DNA of 64,000 nucleotides, taken from positions 89,253-153,252 of the forward strand of contig NZ_JAKWJQ010000009.1 in NCBI RefSeq assembly GCF_022761015.1. Direction: 5' to 3'. Made by a program: the position numbers and the translations under genes. The stretch comes from Humibacter sp. RRB41 (GTDB taxonomy: Bacteria; Actinomycetota; Actinomycetes; Actinomycetales; Microbacteriaceae). Below the pieces are notes generated by a model. The model was not told the DNA's origin. It did not search any database and worked only from the letters and a program-made list of their open reading frames with translations. Positions 16,938-25,495 of the stretch are shown here, one piece after another; the stretch's first letter is position 1; each line of letters begins with the position of its first letter.

Positions 16938-17546
16938 ATGGGCGAATCGTCCTCGCCGTCGTTCGAGCTGGAGCACGAGCTCTTCACACTGGTGCAGCGA
17001 GAGCGCTGGGCACGCGACACCGGTGACTGGGATGCCCTGAGCGCCTCGTACTGGCCCGATTCGTTCGTGCGCGTCACGTGGTTCGAGGGCACGGCCGACG
17101 AGTTCGTCGCCGTGTCGCGCGAGCGTGCGAAGCGCGGGGGCGGCGGCATGCACACGATCACGCCCGTGCGGTTGCAGGTGCAGGGCGACCGGGCCGTCGT
17201 GGAGAGCAGAGGGCAGATCCTGATCAGGCCGCGCGTGCACGAGAAGGAGTGCGACGTCACGGCGTGGTGCCGGTTCTTCTCGCGAGCCGAGCGGCGCGAC
17301 GGAGTGTGGCGACTGCTCACGTTCGACGCGATCTATCTGAAGGACAGACTCGACCCGGTTCTCTCGGGGGCGACGGTCGAGCTCGACACAGGCATCCTCG
17401 ACAGCGCCCGTAAGTCGTACCGGTTCCTCAGCTACCTCAACCTGAGCATCGGCTACCCGGTGCCCGACGATCTGCCCGGCACCGACCGACCGGACCTCGT
17501 CACGGCGTTCTACGCCGAGGCGGATGCCTGGCTCGCCGGCGCATGA
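16938..17546 (+). CDS. SnoaL/NTF2-like protein
   Basis: A 202-residue protein of the NTF2-like superfamily with the starter FELEHELFTLVQRERWARDTGDWDALSASYWPD, typical of SnoaL-like dehydratase/isomerases, then a beta sheet (HTITPVRLQVQGDRAVVESRGQI) and WRLLTFDAIYLKDRLDPV. AAGGAGGAATC gives a strong ribosome site. Its TGA overlaps the next ATG (ATGA), so it is coupled to the GH43 gene. Function unknown; possibly a small-molecule isomerase or dehydratase of the pathway. Confidence 0.72.
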   Translation: MGESSSPSFELEHELFTLVQRERWARDTGDWDALSASYWPDSFVRVTWFEGTADEFVAVSRERAKRGGGGMHTITPVRLQVQGDRAVVESRGQILIRPRVHEKECDVTAWCRFFSRAERRDGVWRLLTFDAIYLKDRLDPVLSGATVELDTGILDSARKSYRFLSYLNLSIGYPVPDDLPGTDRPDLVTAFYAEADAWLAGA

Positions 17547-19042
17547 GCGAGTCGTCACAGCACGCGGCGGACCAGCTCCCGCGTCGCCCGCTGCTCGCCG
17601 GATTCCACCCCGACCCGAGCGTCTGCCGCGCGGGCGATGCCTATTACCTGGCGTGCTCGACCTTCGAATACGCGCCGGGCGTGCCGATCTTCAGTTCGCC
17701 GGACCTGCTCGACTGGACACTGATCGGACACGCGCTGGACCGTCCGTCGCGGCTCGATCTGGCATCCGCTCGTCCGTCGGGCGGCATCTACGCGCCGACG
17801 CTGCGCTTTCACGACGACAGGTTCTGGATGATCGTGCGCAACTCGACAGGCGCCCCTGGTCTGCTCCTGGTCACCGCCACCGACCCGGGCGGACCGTGGT
17901 CGGAGCCGCTGCGCATACCCGGCACGGGCCGCGGCATCGACCCCGACCTGGCGTGGGACGCCGACGGCACGTGTTATCTGACCTGGGCCGATCTGCGCGA
18001 CGGCGTGATGCAGGCCGAGCTCGATACGGCGACGGGCGAACTGCTCAGCGAACCTGCCCTGCTCTGGCAGGGCATGGGCGGCAAGTTTCCGGAGGGCCCG
18101 CATCTCTACCGAGTCGGTGAGCACTGGTACCTCGTTCTCGCCGAGGGCGGCACGGGCCAGGGCCATGCGGCGACTGTCGCGCGATCCGCGTCACCATCAG
18201 GCCCGTTCGAGCCGAGTCCGTACAACCCGCTGATCACGGCGAGCGGCAGCGACTCCGTGGTGCAGAGCACCGGTCACGCCGACCTCGTTCAGCGCGGCGA
18301 CGGCACCTGGGCGATGGTGTTCCTCGGTGTGCGCCCGCGCGGGATGTTCCCGCAGTGGCACGTTCTCGGCCGGGAGACGTTCGGCGCGAGCATCGAGTGG
18401 CGCGACGGATGGCCTGTGTACAGCGAGCCGATCGAGCCGGCGCATCTCGAGCCGACGCGGCGCGAGCCGTTCGTCGAGGAGATCGGGGCGGGGCCGCTGC
18501 CGGCATCCTGGATCACGCCTGGTGCGTTCCCTCAGGATGTCTCGACCACCGATCCGGACGGCACCGTGCGGCTGACGGCGTCAGCCTCCAGCCGAGTCTT
18601 CACTGGGCGCAGGCAGGAGCACACCGGCATGGTCGCAATGGTGCAACTCGACGTGCCCGACGGTTCGCGCGGCGGACTGGAACTGCGCATCGACCCGTGG
18701 CACGCCGTCTCCGTCGAGCTGGCCGGCGATGTCGTCCGGGCAGTCGCACGCATCGGCGGACTCGCATCGACGCTCGGCGAACGCCAGCGCCTCGAGGGTG
18801 ACGTGCTGCGTCTGGAGACCGTAGCGTCGGATGCCCTGCCCTTCACCACGAGACTCGGTCCCGACACGATCGTGGCGTCGATCGTGCGCGACGGCGAGAC
18901 CGTCGAGCTCGGGCGATTGGACGGCCGCTATCTGTCCACCGAGGTGGCGGGAGGATTCACGGGTCGGGTCATCGGTGTGGTCGCCGAAAGCGGGCGCGTG
19001 GGCATCCGCCGGTTCCGTTACGAGGGGTGGGAGCTGGGCTGA
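17543..19042 (+). CDS. Glycoside hydrolase family 43 (beta-xylosidase/arabinofuranosidase type)
   Basis: A 499-residue cytoplasmic enzyme. Residues about 18-300 form the GH43 five-bladed propeller with the catalytic base Asp24 in FHPDPSVCR, the pKa-modulating Asp in RGIDPDLAWD and the general acid Glu in FPEGPHLYR. About 310-499 is a concanavalin-like C-terminal domain. GH43 enzymes remove xylose or arabinose from oligosaccharides or conjugates. No signal peptide, so its substrate is imported first. It is the last gene of the monooxygenase-FAH operon, which hints that the imported compound is a glycoside. Confidence 0.9.
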   Translation: MSESSQHAADQLPRRPLLAGFHPDPSVCRAGDAYYLACSTFEYAPGVPIFSSPDLLDWTLIGHALDRPSRLDLASARPSGGIYAPTLRFHDDRFWMIVRNSTGAPGLLLVTATDPGGPWSEPLRIPGTGRGIDPDLAWDADGTCYLTWADLRDGVMQAELDTATGELLSEPALLWQGMGGKFPEGPHLYRVGEHWYLVLAEGGTGQGHAATVARSASPSGPFEPSPYNPLITASGSDSVVQSTGHADLVQRGDGTWAMVFLGVRPRGMFPQWHVLGRETFGASIEWRDGWPVYSEPIEPAHLEPTRREPFVEEIGAGPLPASWITPGAFPQDVSTTDPDGTVRLTASASSRVFTGRRQEHTGMVAMVQLDVPDGSRGGLELRIDPWHAVSVELAGDVVRAVARIGGLASTLGERQRLEGDVLRLETVASDALPFTTRLGPDTIVASIVRDGETVELGRLDGRYLSTEVAGGFTGRVIGVVAESGRVGIRRFRYEGWELG

Positions 19043-19046
19043 TCCG

Positions 19047-19502
19047 CTACCCGCGGAACTGCGCGAGCGCATCCGCGATGGTCTCGTGGTCGACGACATC
19101 CGCCTCGCCGGATGATGAGAGCGTCGCCACGAACTCCCCGTTCACGAAGATCGGAATGCTGCCGCCCCAGAACTTGTACTCAGGGCCGAGGCCCTCGGCG
19201 ACGGACCGGTCGGCATCCTTCTTGAAGCGTGCGAGCACGGAACTGTGCCCGAACTTCTCGACGACGAGACGCTTGCCTGCGATCACGTCGGCGTTGTGCT
19301 GACCGGTCGTGCCGAGCTGCGCGCGGTAGACGAGATCGTCTCCGATGTGCACCTCGATAGCCAGGTTCAGCCCGCGCTCGCGTACCAGCGCAACGGCGAG
19401 CTCGCCGAGGCGAACCGCGTCGTCGCGGCTGAAGGAGGCGAACTCGGCGACGGGCTCGGCTTCGAGCTGTTCGAGGGTGTAGACGGGTTCCGGGTGGGTC
19501 AT
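19047..19502 (-). CDS. UPF0303 family protein (heme-degrading-domain/HbpS-like)
   Basis: A 151-residue protein with the family blocks DDAVRLGELAVALVRERGLNLAIEVHI, RLVVEKFGHSSVLARF and FWGGSIPIFVNGEFVATLSSSG. The fold is that of the GlcG/HbpS family; UPF0303 itself has no firm biochemical role. The ATG at 19502 has AGGATG 6 nt upstream; an ATG at 19520 is an alternative. It converges on the GH43 gene with 4 bp between stops. Confidence 0.8.
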   Translation of the reverse strand: MTHPEPVYTLEQLEAEPVAEFASFSRDDAVRLGELAVALVRERGLNLAIEVHIGDDLVYRAQLGTTGQHNADVIAGKRLVVEKFGHSSVLARFKKDADRSVAEGLGPEYKFWGGSIPIFVNGEFVATLSSSGEADVVDHETIADALAQFRG

Positions 19503-19551
19503 GACGACATCCTGGCCCATCGGCCCTGCCAGTGCATCGTCTTCATCGTGG

Positions 19552-19585
19552 TGACCGTGCCGTCATGACCGTGCCGTCGTGACCG
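19552..19585 (+). repeat. Short tandem repeat, 14-bp unit
   Basis: TGACCGTGCCGTCA and TGACCGTGCCGTCG are adjacent (19552-19579) and followed by a partial third unit. A small GC hairpin (GCGCG-CTCT-CGCGC) comes next. It fills the short gap between two same-strand genes; no function is evident. Confidence 0.55.
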
Positions 19586-19620
19586 TGCGCGCTCTCGCGC
19601 GATCACGACGACGCCCAGTT

Positions 19621-20502
19621 TCAGGCCTCGATGTTCTCCAGGTCGTCGAGCAGGTTCGGATGCGTGGGCTCCCACCCGAGAACGGCACGTGTGTGAGCAC
19701 TGGATGCCGGCTGATCGGTCGCGAAGATCGGACCGAGGGTTCCGAAGGTCTCCTCCGGCACCGATTCGACCGGGATGCCGAGTCGTCGCCCGATGACGTC
19801 GGCCATGTCGCGTACCGCGACACCCTCGTCGTCGACGGCGTGCCACGCGCTTCCTGCCGGAGCGTTCTCCAACGCGAGGCGGAACAGCACGGCCGCGTCG
19901 AGCGCGTGGACCGCGGGCCAGCGCTGCGTACCGTCGCCCGGGTACCCTGCGACGCCTGTTCCGCGCGCGATCTGGGTGAGCAGCCCGGTGAATCCACCGG
20001 TGCCGTTGTTGTGCACGGTGCGGGGCAGCCGGATCGCTGAGCTGCGCACGCCACGGTCGGCGAGCTCGAGCGCTCGGCCAACCGATACGCTTCGGCCGCC
20101 GACGGGTCCATCGGTCGGCAGCGGGTCCTGCTCGGTCGACGGGCGTCCCGGCACGTACGGCGTGCCCGACACTGTGACGAGCGGATGGTCCGATCCGATC
20201 AGCACCTCGCCCAGGGTCGCGAGCGCTGTGCCCTCCTCATCGATGGCGTGCGCGAGCGCTTCGGGCGAACTGAAGTCGTTGGCGAAGGCGAGATGGATGA
20301 CGCCGTCCGCCTCCTGCGCGCCGGTCCGCAGCACGTCGAGGTCGGAGAGGCCGCCACGGAGCACGTCGGCGCCCGCGGCCTCTGCGCGCGCGGCCGAGGC
20401 ATCCGATCGGGCGAGCGCGGTGACGGAATGCCCCGAGCTGATCAGTTCGGAGACCACGGCCGATCCGATGAGACCCGTTCCGCCGGTGATGAAGACGCGC
20501 AT
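19621..20502 (-). CDS. NAD(P)-dependent epimerase/dehydratase (extended SDR family)
   Basis: A 293-residue Rossmann-fold protein beginning with TGGTGLIGSAVVSELI (glycine-rich NAD(P) site, residues 7-12) and carrying the D63-like DVLRGGLSDLDVL and GVIHLAF segments. The usual YxxxK catalytic pair is not obvious; GRALELADRG occupies the equivalent region, as in atypical SDRs such as SDR family 5/NmrA-like proteins. Divergent from the TetR gene, with a shared palindromic operator, so it is the likely target of that repressor. Substrate unknown. Confidence 0.85.
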   Translation of the reverse strand: MRVFITGGTGLIGSAVVSELISSGHSVTALARSDASAARAEAAGADVLRGGLSDLDVLRTGAQEADGVIHLAFANDFSSPEALAHAIDEEGTALATLGEVLIGSDHPLVTVSGTPYVPGRPSTEQDPLPTDGPVGGRSVSVGRALELADRGVRSSAIRLPRTVHNNGTGGFTGLLTQIARGTGVAGYPGDGTQRWPAVHALDAAVLFRLALENAPAGSAWHAVDDEGVAVRDMADVIGRRLGIPVESVPEETFGTLGPIFATDQPASSAHTRAVLGWEPTHPNLLDDLENIEA

Positions 20503-20577
20503 GCTGAGCTCCTTGAATTCTGCGACCGCATCTGCGGTCTAGGTGATGCGACTGATGTCCCATCAGGGTACACCGAT

Positions 20578-20597
20578 GATGCGACACGTGTCGCATC
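20578..20597. promoter_or_regulatory. TetR operator: 20-bp perfect palindrome GATGCGACACGTGTCGCATC
   Basis: A perfect inverted repeat 15 bp before the tetR start and 75 bp before the SDR start. A matching half site, GATGCGAC, lies at 20545-20552. Position and symmetry fit a TetR dimer site controlling both divergent genes. Confidence 0.72.
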
Positions 20598-20612
20598 GCG
20601 TAGAATCGACCC

Positions 20613-21194
20613 ATGCCGAGATGGAAGCCGGATGCCCGCGAGCGTCTGGCCGTCGCCGCCCTCGACCTGTTCGCCGAACAGGGCTACGACGAGACGACGG
20701 TCGCGCAGATCGCCGAGCGTGCCGGGCTCACGCGCAGCACGTTCTTTCGCCACTTCGGCGACAAGCGAGAGATCCTTGCAGCGGGCCAGGAGACCCTCAG
20801 CCGATTGTTGGCAGCCGGCATTGCGGATGCGCCCACGGATGCGACGCCGCTGGCTGCCGTCGTGGCCGGCCTCGAGCGCGCCTCGGGTGAGATGACGTCG
20901 TTCAATCGTGACCTCAGCCCGCGGCTGCACGCGGCGATCGAGGCGAACGAGGAGCTGCGCACCCGCGACGCGATGAAGAGCATCGGCATGGCGGCGGCGA
21001 TCGTCGACGCATTGATGCAGCGGAACGTCCCCGAGCCGACGGCGCAAGTCGCCGCTGAGCTCGGCGTGCTCGCGTTCAAGGTCGGGTACCGGCGGTGGGC
21101 GGACCCGAGCCGCGACGACGATCCCGGCGAGCTGACGACGTATACGCGAGCGGCGTTCGACGAGCTGCAGGCCGCGGCCACTGGACTGCGATAG
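20613..21194 (+). CDS. TetR family transcriptional regulator
   Basis: A 193-residue regulator. The N-terminal helix-turn-helix is TVAQIAERAGLTRSTFFRHFGDKREIL (about residues 28-54); the rest is helical and divergent, as expected for a ligand-binding domain. It faces the SDR gene across a 110-bp gap with a perfect palindrome and probably represses both. Confidence 0.9.
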   Translation: MPRWKPDARERLAVAALDLFAEQGYDETTVAQIAERAGLTRSTFFRHFGDKREILAAGQETLSRLLAAGIADAPTDATPLAAVVAGLERASGEMTSFNRDLSPRLHAAIEANEELRTRDAMKSIGMAAAIVDALMQRNVPEPTAQVAAELGVLAFKVGYRRWADPSRDDDPGELTTYTRAAFDELQAAATGLR

Positions 21195-21204
21195 GGATCT
21201 GCGG

Positions 21205-22275
21205 CTAAGCGCTCATCGCCCCAGAAGCGTCGCCAGATCCTTCGGTGGACTTCCGCCGTTGAGAATCCGTTCTTACCGCAGCACTTGATCGGATGATCAT
21301 CTCGGGGTGCACCGACGAGAACTGCGAGGCCGCCTGTTTGTCGAGAATCGGCTTCAACAGACCGAACCCGCGGCGGCCCAGGTCTGCGAAGTCCTGACGC
21401 ACTGTGGTGAGCGCAGGCGTCCACAGTTCCGCGAGCGGGTGATCGTCGAATCCGACGACGCTGATGTCTTTTGGCACCGCGAGTCCCTGGTCCGTGATGC
21501 CCTTGATCACACCCATTGCGATCTCATCGTTACCGCAGAACACGGCGGTGACATCCGGATTGCGAGCTAGATCACGACCGACCACGCGTCCGCTGCGTGG
21601 CTCCCACGTTGCGTCCAGCGGAAGCGGTATCGGCGCGCCCGCCTTACGCAGTGCGCGCTTCCATCCGGTCGTCCGCCCGTCCTCTCGGCGTGACGGTGGC
21701 ACTCGCACATGGTGAACGGTCTCGTGGCCGAGCGAGAGCAGGTACTCGGTGAGCTCTTCGGCGCCCCGGGTCTCGTCGATCACGGCCTGTGGCACACCGG
21801 TATCTCGCACACCGGACAGAGCGACGAGAGGCAGATCGGAGGGAAGGTGACGAAGTGCAGCAACTCCTGCACGATCGAATTTCAGTACCACCACACCGGC
21901 GATCGACTGGTTGAGAACATTTTCAACGGCTGCAGAGACCACGTCGTCATCGAAGCTCTCGACCACGGTGATGATGACGGTGTATCCATCGGCACGAGCA
22001 GCTTCTTCTACGCCGCGAATGGCTTCGGCATAGCCGTAATTGGAGGTGCTGCCGGTAATGACCGCGATCACCTCCGAACGGCCCGAGGCGAGGGCGCGGG
22101 CCGCAGCGCTGGGTCGGAAGCCGAGGCGCTGTATGGCGGCCTCGACTCTCGCCTGCTTGTCTGGCCGAACGCGAGCAGCGCCAGAAAGCACCCTGGAGAC
22201 GGTGGGAACAGAAACCTGGGCGAGCCGAGCAACATCAGCCATCGTGGCGTTGCGCACGTTGTTACCGTTGCTCAT
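21205..22275 (-). CDS. LacI family transcriptional regulator of the alpha-galactosidase operon
   Basis: A 356-residue LacI/PurR-type protein: N-terminal helix-turn-helix ATMADVARLAQVSVPTVSRVLSG with the hinge following, then a periplasmic-binding-protein-like core (AVITGSTSNYGYAEAIRGVEEAARADGY, PDVTAVFCGNDEIAMGVIKG, ISVVGFDDHPLAELWTPALTTV). The ATG at 22275 is used; one at 22299 would overlap the permease stop. It is the last gene of the GH36 operon and the best candidate for binding the two TGATAGCGGTT operators upstream of the alpha-galactosidase. Likely inducer: an alpha-galactoside or galactose derivative. Confidence 0.9.
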   Translation of the reverse strand: MSNGNNVRNATMADVARLAQVSVPTVSRVLSGAARVRPDKQARVEAAIQRLGFRPSAAARALASGRSEVIAVITGSTSNYGYAEAIRGVEEAARADGYTVIITVVESFDDDVVSAAVENVLNQSIAGVVVLKFDRAGVAALRHLPSDLPLVALSGVRDTGVPQAVIDETRGAEELTEYLLSLGHETVHHVRVPPSRREDGRTTGWKRALRKAGAPIPLPLDATWEPRSGRVVGRDLARNPDVTAVFCGNDEIAMGVIKGITDQGLAVPKDISVVGFDDHPLAELWTPALTTVRQDFADLGRRGFGLLKPILDKQAASQFSSVHPEMIIRSSAAVRTDSQRRKSTEGSGDASGAMSA

Positions 22276-22295
22276 CGTTCTGCCTCTACTCGAGT

Positions 22296-23138
22296 TCACT
22301 TGACGGCGCCGCTGGTGATACCAGAAATGATCTTGCGCTGAAGAACGACGAACGTGATCAGCAGCGGAAGACTCATCAGGATGATGTAAGCGAAGATCAG
22401 GTGCCAGTTCTGAAGATAGAGCCCCGAGCTGGCTACCTGGTAGAGGTTCAGCGGCAGGGTGTCGAGTCGGCCGCCGATGACGAAGAGGGCGTAGAACACG
22501 TCGTTCCAGATGTAGAGGCAGATCAAGATCGTCGCCGTTGCCAACGTCGGGCTGAGCAGCGGAAGAATAATCCGAACGAAGACCCCGACGGGGCTGGCTC
22601 CGTCCATACGGGCGGCTTCTTCGAGCTCAGGCGGAATGGTTCGGATGAATCCGGTGACGAAGAAGATCACGGTTGACAGGTACATGCCCGTGTACACGCT
22701 GATCATGCCGATCGCTGTGCCTGCTAGACCGAGTTGTCTGAGCAGAAGCACGATCGTCACGACGGCAGGTGGCAGAACGATGCCACTGATTCCAAGCGCG
22801 TAGAGGAATGCGACGACCCGAGATTTGCGTCTGGCCAGAATCCAGGACGCCATGGCGCCGAGCACCAGGACCAGAATCACTGACGGCACCATGATGAGCA
22901 GGCTGCCGAAGAATGCCGGCACCATTCGGCCCTCGTTGAGCACGGTGCTGAAGTTCTGCAGGAGTTGCCAGTGCGTCGGAAGCGACAGGTTCGGGTTGAG
23001 CGCCTCTGCCTGGTTCTTGCTCGCCGTCAGAAGAACGACCGCGAACGGGATTCCCAGCAACAGGATCGTCACCGCGACGGCAGCAAACGGTTGGAGTGAC
23101 ACCCGGCGGCGGCGACGTGAGGCTGTAGCGCTGGTCAC
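22296..23138 (-). CDS. Carbohydrate ABC transporter permease (MalG type)
   Basis: A 280-residue membrane protein with six predicted helices. The EAA loop that contacts the ATPase reads EEAARMDGASPVGVFVRIILPLLSP. The start is the GTG at 23138, with GAGGAAG 7 nt upstream; it overlaps the previous permease stop by 4 nt (GTGA). It pairs with the MalF-type subunit for raffinose/melibiose-like uptake. No ATPase gene is in the operon, so a shared MsiK-like ATPase must be recruited from elsewhere. Confidence 0.9.
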   Translation of the reverse strand: MTSATASRRRRRVSLQPFAAVAVTILLLGIPFAVVLLTASKNQAEALNPNLSLPTHWQLLQNFSTVLNEGRMVPAFFGSLLIMVPSVILVLVLGAMASWILARRKSRVVAFLYALGISGIVLPPAVVTIVLLLRQLGLAGTAIGMISVYTGMYLSTVIFFVTGFIRTIPPELEEAARMDGASPVGVFVRIILPLLSPTLATATILICLYIWNDVFYALFVIGGRLDTLPLNLYQVASSGLYLQNWHLIFAYIILMSLPLLITFVVLQRKIISGITSGAVK

Positions 23139-24079
23139 AGTACTTCCTCCCTCTTGCGAAGAAAGCGGATCACAGGGAAGGCGAGAATCGCGACCATCAG
23201 GAACAGCATCAGGCTCATGGTGGTGGCTTGGGCGAAGAGGCCTTGCCCGAAGGTCCGGAAGATGAAGATGTTGAGGAGCTCGGTGGTGCCGCCGGGGCCG
23301 CCGGCTGTGGTGGCCTGCACGATGTCGAACCCGTTCATCGAGCCCAGCAGTGCGGTTGCGACATTGAAGGTGATCGCGGGAGCCAAGAGGGGCCATCTGA
23401 TCGACCAGAAGGTCCTCCATCTGTTCGCTCCATCGATTCGGGAGGCTTCGACGAGGTCTTCGTTGATCGTTTTCAGTCCAGCCAGATAAATGAGCATCGA
23501 GAGGCCCATCCATTTCCAGGCATGGATGACTGCGACAACCACGATGGTCCAGGTGGTGCTGCCGAGCCAGGCGATGGTGACGTGCTGACCGGTCAGGAAC
23601 CCGAGGATCCCGTTGATCACGCCTTCGGGCTTGAGCATCGCTTGGAAGATGTAGCCGACGGCGAGTGCGGACATGACGACCGGGACGAAGAATGCCGCGC
23701 GCGCGAAGCGGTTGATTCGTGTGTCTCGTTCCAGGAGGAGCGCGAGGAGTAGCCCGAAAAGATTCTGGAAGAACGCCACCATGATGGCGTATTCGAGCGT
23801 GATCCTCAGGTCCTCCAGGAGGCTGCCGTTGGTGAGCAACTCGCTGAAGTTCGACAAGCCGACGAAGTTGATCGCGGACTTGAAGCTGGACCAGTCCGTG
23901 AATGCGTAGATGAAGTTGTAGAGAGTGGGGAGGAAGAAGAAGACGAACAGCACCACGAGCGCCGGGATGAGGAACCAATACGGATGGTCGCGGTTGCGCC
24001 CCCCACGTTTGCCGGCGGTCCTGTGGTCCGCCCGCTTAGCGCTCTCGGGCACCGGTTTGGTGATCTCGAGGATAGACAT
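23135..24079 (-). CDS. Carbohydrate ABC transporter permease (MalF type)
   Basis: A 314-residue membrane protein: a cytoplasmic basic N-terminus, PYWFLIPALVVLFVFFFLPTLYNF as helix 1, five more helices, and the EAA loop VEASRIDGANRWRTFWSIRWPLLAP. The ATG at 24079 follows the binding-protein gene by about 60 nt. It forms the channel with the MalG-type permease. Confidence 0.9.
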   Translation of the reverse strand: MSILEITKPVPESAKRADHRTAGKRGGRNRDHPYWFLIPALVVLFVFFFLPTLYNFIYAFTDWSSFKSAINFVGLSNFSELLTNGSLLEDLRITLEYAIMVAFFQNLFGLLLALLLERDTRINRFARAAFFVPVVMSALAVGYIFQAMLKPEGVINGILGFLTGQHVTIAWLGSTTWTIVVVAVIHAWKWMGLSMLIYLAGLKTINEDLVEASRIDGANRWRTFWSIRWPLLAPAITFNVATALLGSMNGFDIVQATTAGGPGGTTELLNIFIFRTFGQGLFAQATTMSLMLFLMVAILAFPVIRFLRKREEVL

Positions 24080-24138
24080 GCTGTGGCCTTTCAGGGGGTG
24101 CTGGCGGTGGAGTGCCGCCAGCACCCGAACGATCGGGG

Positions 24139-25458
24139 CTAGAACCCCTTGACTCCTTGCGCCTTCGCGAGCTGTGCGAATTGCGCTTGCGTGGTCTGAG
24201 CAACCTGTTCCGGGGTCTTGGTGCCCTGGATCATGTCTCCGAGGTTCAGGTACAGATCCGGGTTGGCGACGGCGAGCGCCTGCATCGAACCGACTGAGTC
24301 GTCCAGCGAAGCTGCAACATCCTTGAGGGCCGTTGGGACATTGGACGGGGTACTTGTTCCCTTGAGCAGCGACACGGTGCTCTGGTCCTTGACGAACTTC
24401 CCGTAACCCTGTCCGAGCCAGTACGAGAGGAACTGCCGAGCAGCCGCCTCTCGCTTGGTGTCACCGGTCTTGAAGGCGACCAGGGCGTTGCTCTGGTCGG
24501 GGATGTACGTGCCGATGTTCCCGGTCGGAGAGATCGGGAAGAACCCGATCTTGTCGTTGAGTTCCTTGGTTGACGCAGTGGCCTGGAGCTCGCCGAAGAA
24601 CGAGTTCACCTGAAGCGCCATCGCGGCCTTCCCACCAAGCAGTGCCGTGCCCTGGTCCGGGAACGTGGCGGTCTTGATGTTGTCGTTGAAGTACCCGTCG
24701 TTGATGAGGTTGTCGTACCCCTTGATCGCATTGAGGATGGTCGGGTCGGTGAACTTCTCCTTGTTCTCGTTCACCCGACCCCACAGACCGTCCTTCGCAG
24801 CGTCGGCAAGCTGCGCCTGGACCCACCACTGGGTGCCCCAGGGGCTTCCGCCGCCGCCGAAGTCGTAGAACGGGTCGACACCGTCGCCCTTCAGCTTCTT
24901 GGCATCAGCGACGAGGTCATTCCAGTTCGTGGGGGTGCTGGTGATTCCGGCCTTCGCGAACACGTCCTTGTTGTAGTAGACCCCGATCACGGCAGGGGTG
25001 GTGACCAGCGCGGCGTACCGGGTTCCGTCCAGGATTCCGGTCATCTTCCCCAGATTGCCGGTGTAGTTCGCCGCCCACGGCGCGCCGGCGAGCGACTGAA
25101 GGTTCGTCTTCGCGTTGATTGTCGTCAGCATCGATGCGGTCGGCTGCCAGAACGCCAGATCCGGCTTGTCACCAGTGGCGACCTTGGTCTCCACACCTTG
25201 CTCGTACGGGTCGGGGATTGTGACGACCTTGACCTTGGCGCCGGTGAGCTTCTCGAATCCGCTGATCACCGAGTCGGCAGTCTTGTTCGAGTTCTCTGCG
25301 GCCCAGATGGTCAGCGTGGTCCCTTTGAGGTTCGTGTTCTGCGCGGGCCATTGCTGGCTGGCGCCCGAGGACCCGCTGCTGCCGGGATCGCTGCATCCGC
25401 TGAGGGCGAGGGCTGTGACCGCCGCAGCGGCAGCAAGCCCTAGAAGTGCCTTCTTCAT
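24139..25458 (-). CDS. Carbohydrate ABC transporter substrate-binding lipoprotein
   Basis: A 439-residue family-1 extracellular solute-binding protein. The signal is MKKALLGLAAAAAVTALALSGC with lipobox Cys22. The mature part has the MalE/RafE pattern: TLTIWAAENSNKTADSVISGFEKLTGAKVKVV, PDLAFWQPTASM, and GKAAMALQVNSFFG. An upstream extension of the frame has no ribosome site, so the ATG at 25458 is used. Second gene of the GH36 operon; the ligand is presumably an alpha-galactoside. Confidence 0.9.
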   Translation of the reverse strand: MKKALLGLAAAAAVTALALSGCSDPGSSGSSGASQQWPAQNTNLKGTTLTIWAAENSNKTADSVISGFEKLTGAKVKVVTIPDPYEQGVETKVATGDKPDLAFWQPTASMLTTINAKTNLQSLAGAPWAANYTGNLGKMTGILDGTRYAALVTTPAVIGVYYNKDVFAKAGITSTPTNWNDLVADAKKLKGDGVDPFYDFGGGGSPWGTQWWVQAQLADAAKDGLWGRVNENKEKFTDPTILNAIKGYDNLINDGYFNDNIKTATFPDQGTALLGGKAAMALQVNSFFGELQATASTKELNDKIGFFPISPTGNIGTYIPDQSNALVAFKTGDTKREAAARQFLSYWLGQGYGKFVKDQSTVSLLKGTSTPSNVPTALKDVAASLDDSVGSMQALAVANPDLYLNLGDMIQGTKTPEQVAQTTQAQFAQLAKAQGVKGF

Positions 25459-25495
25459 TGAAATTGCTCCTTGATGAGGGTAGCGATCGTTGTCG

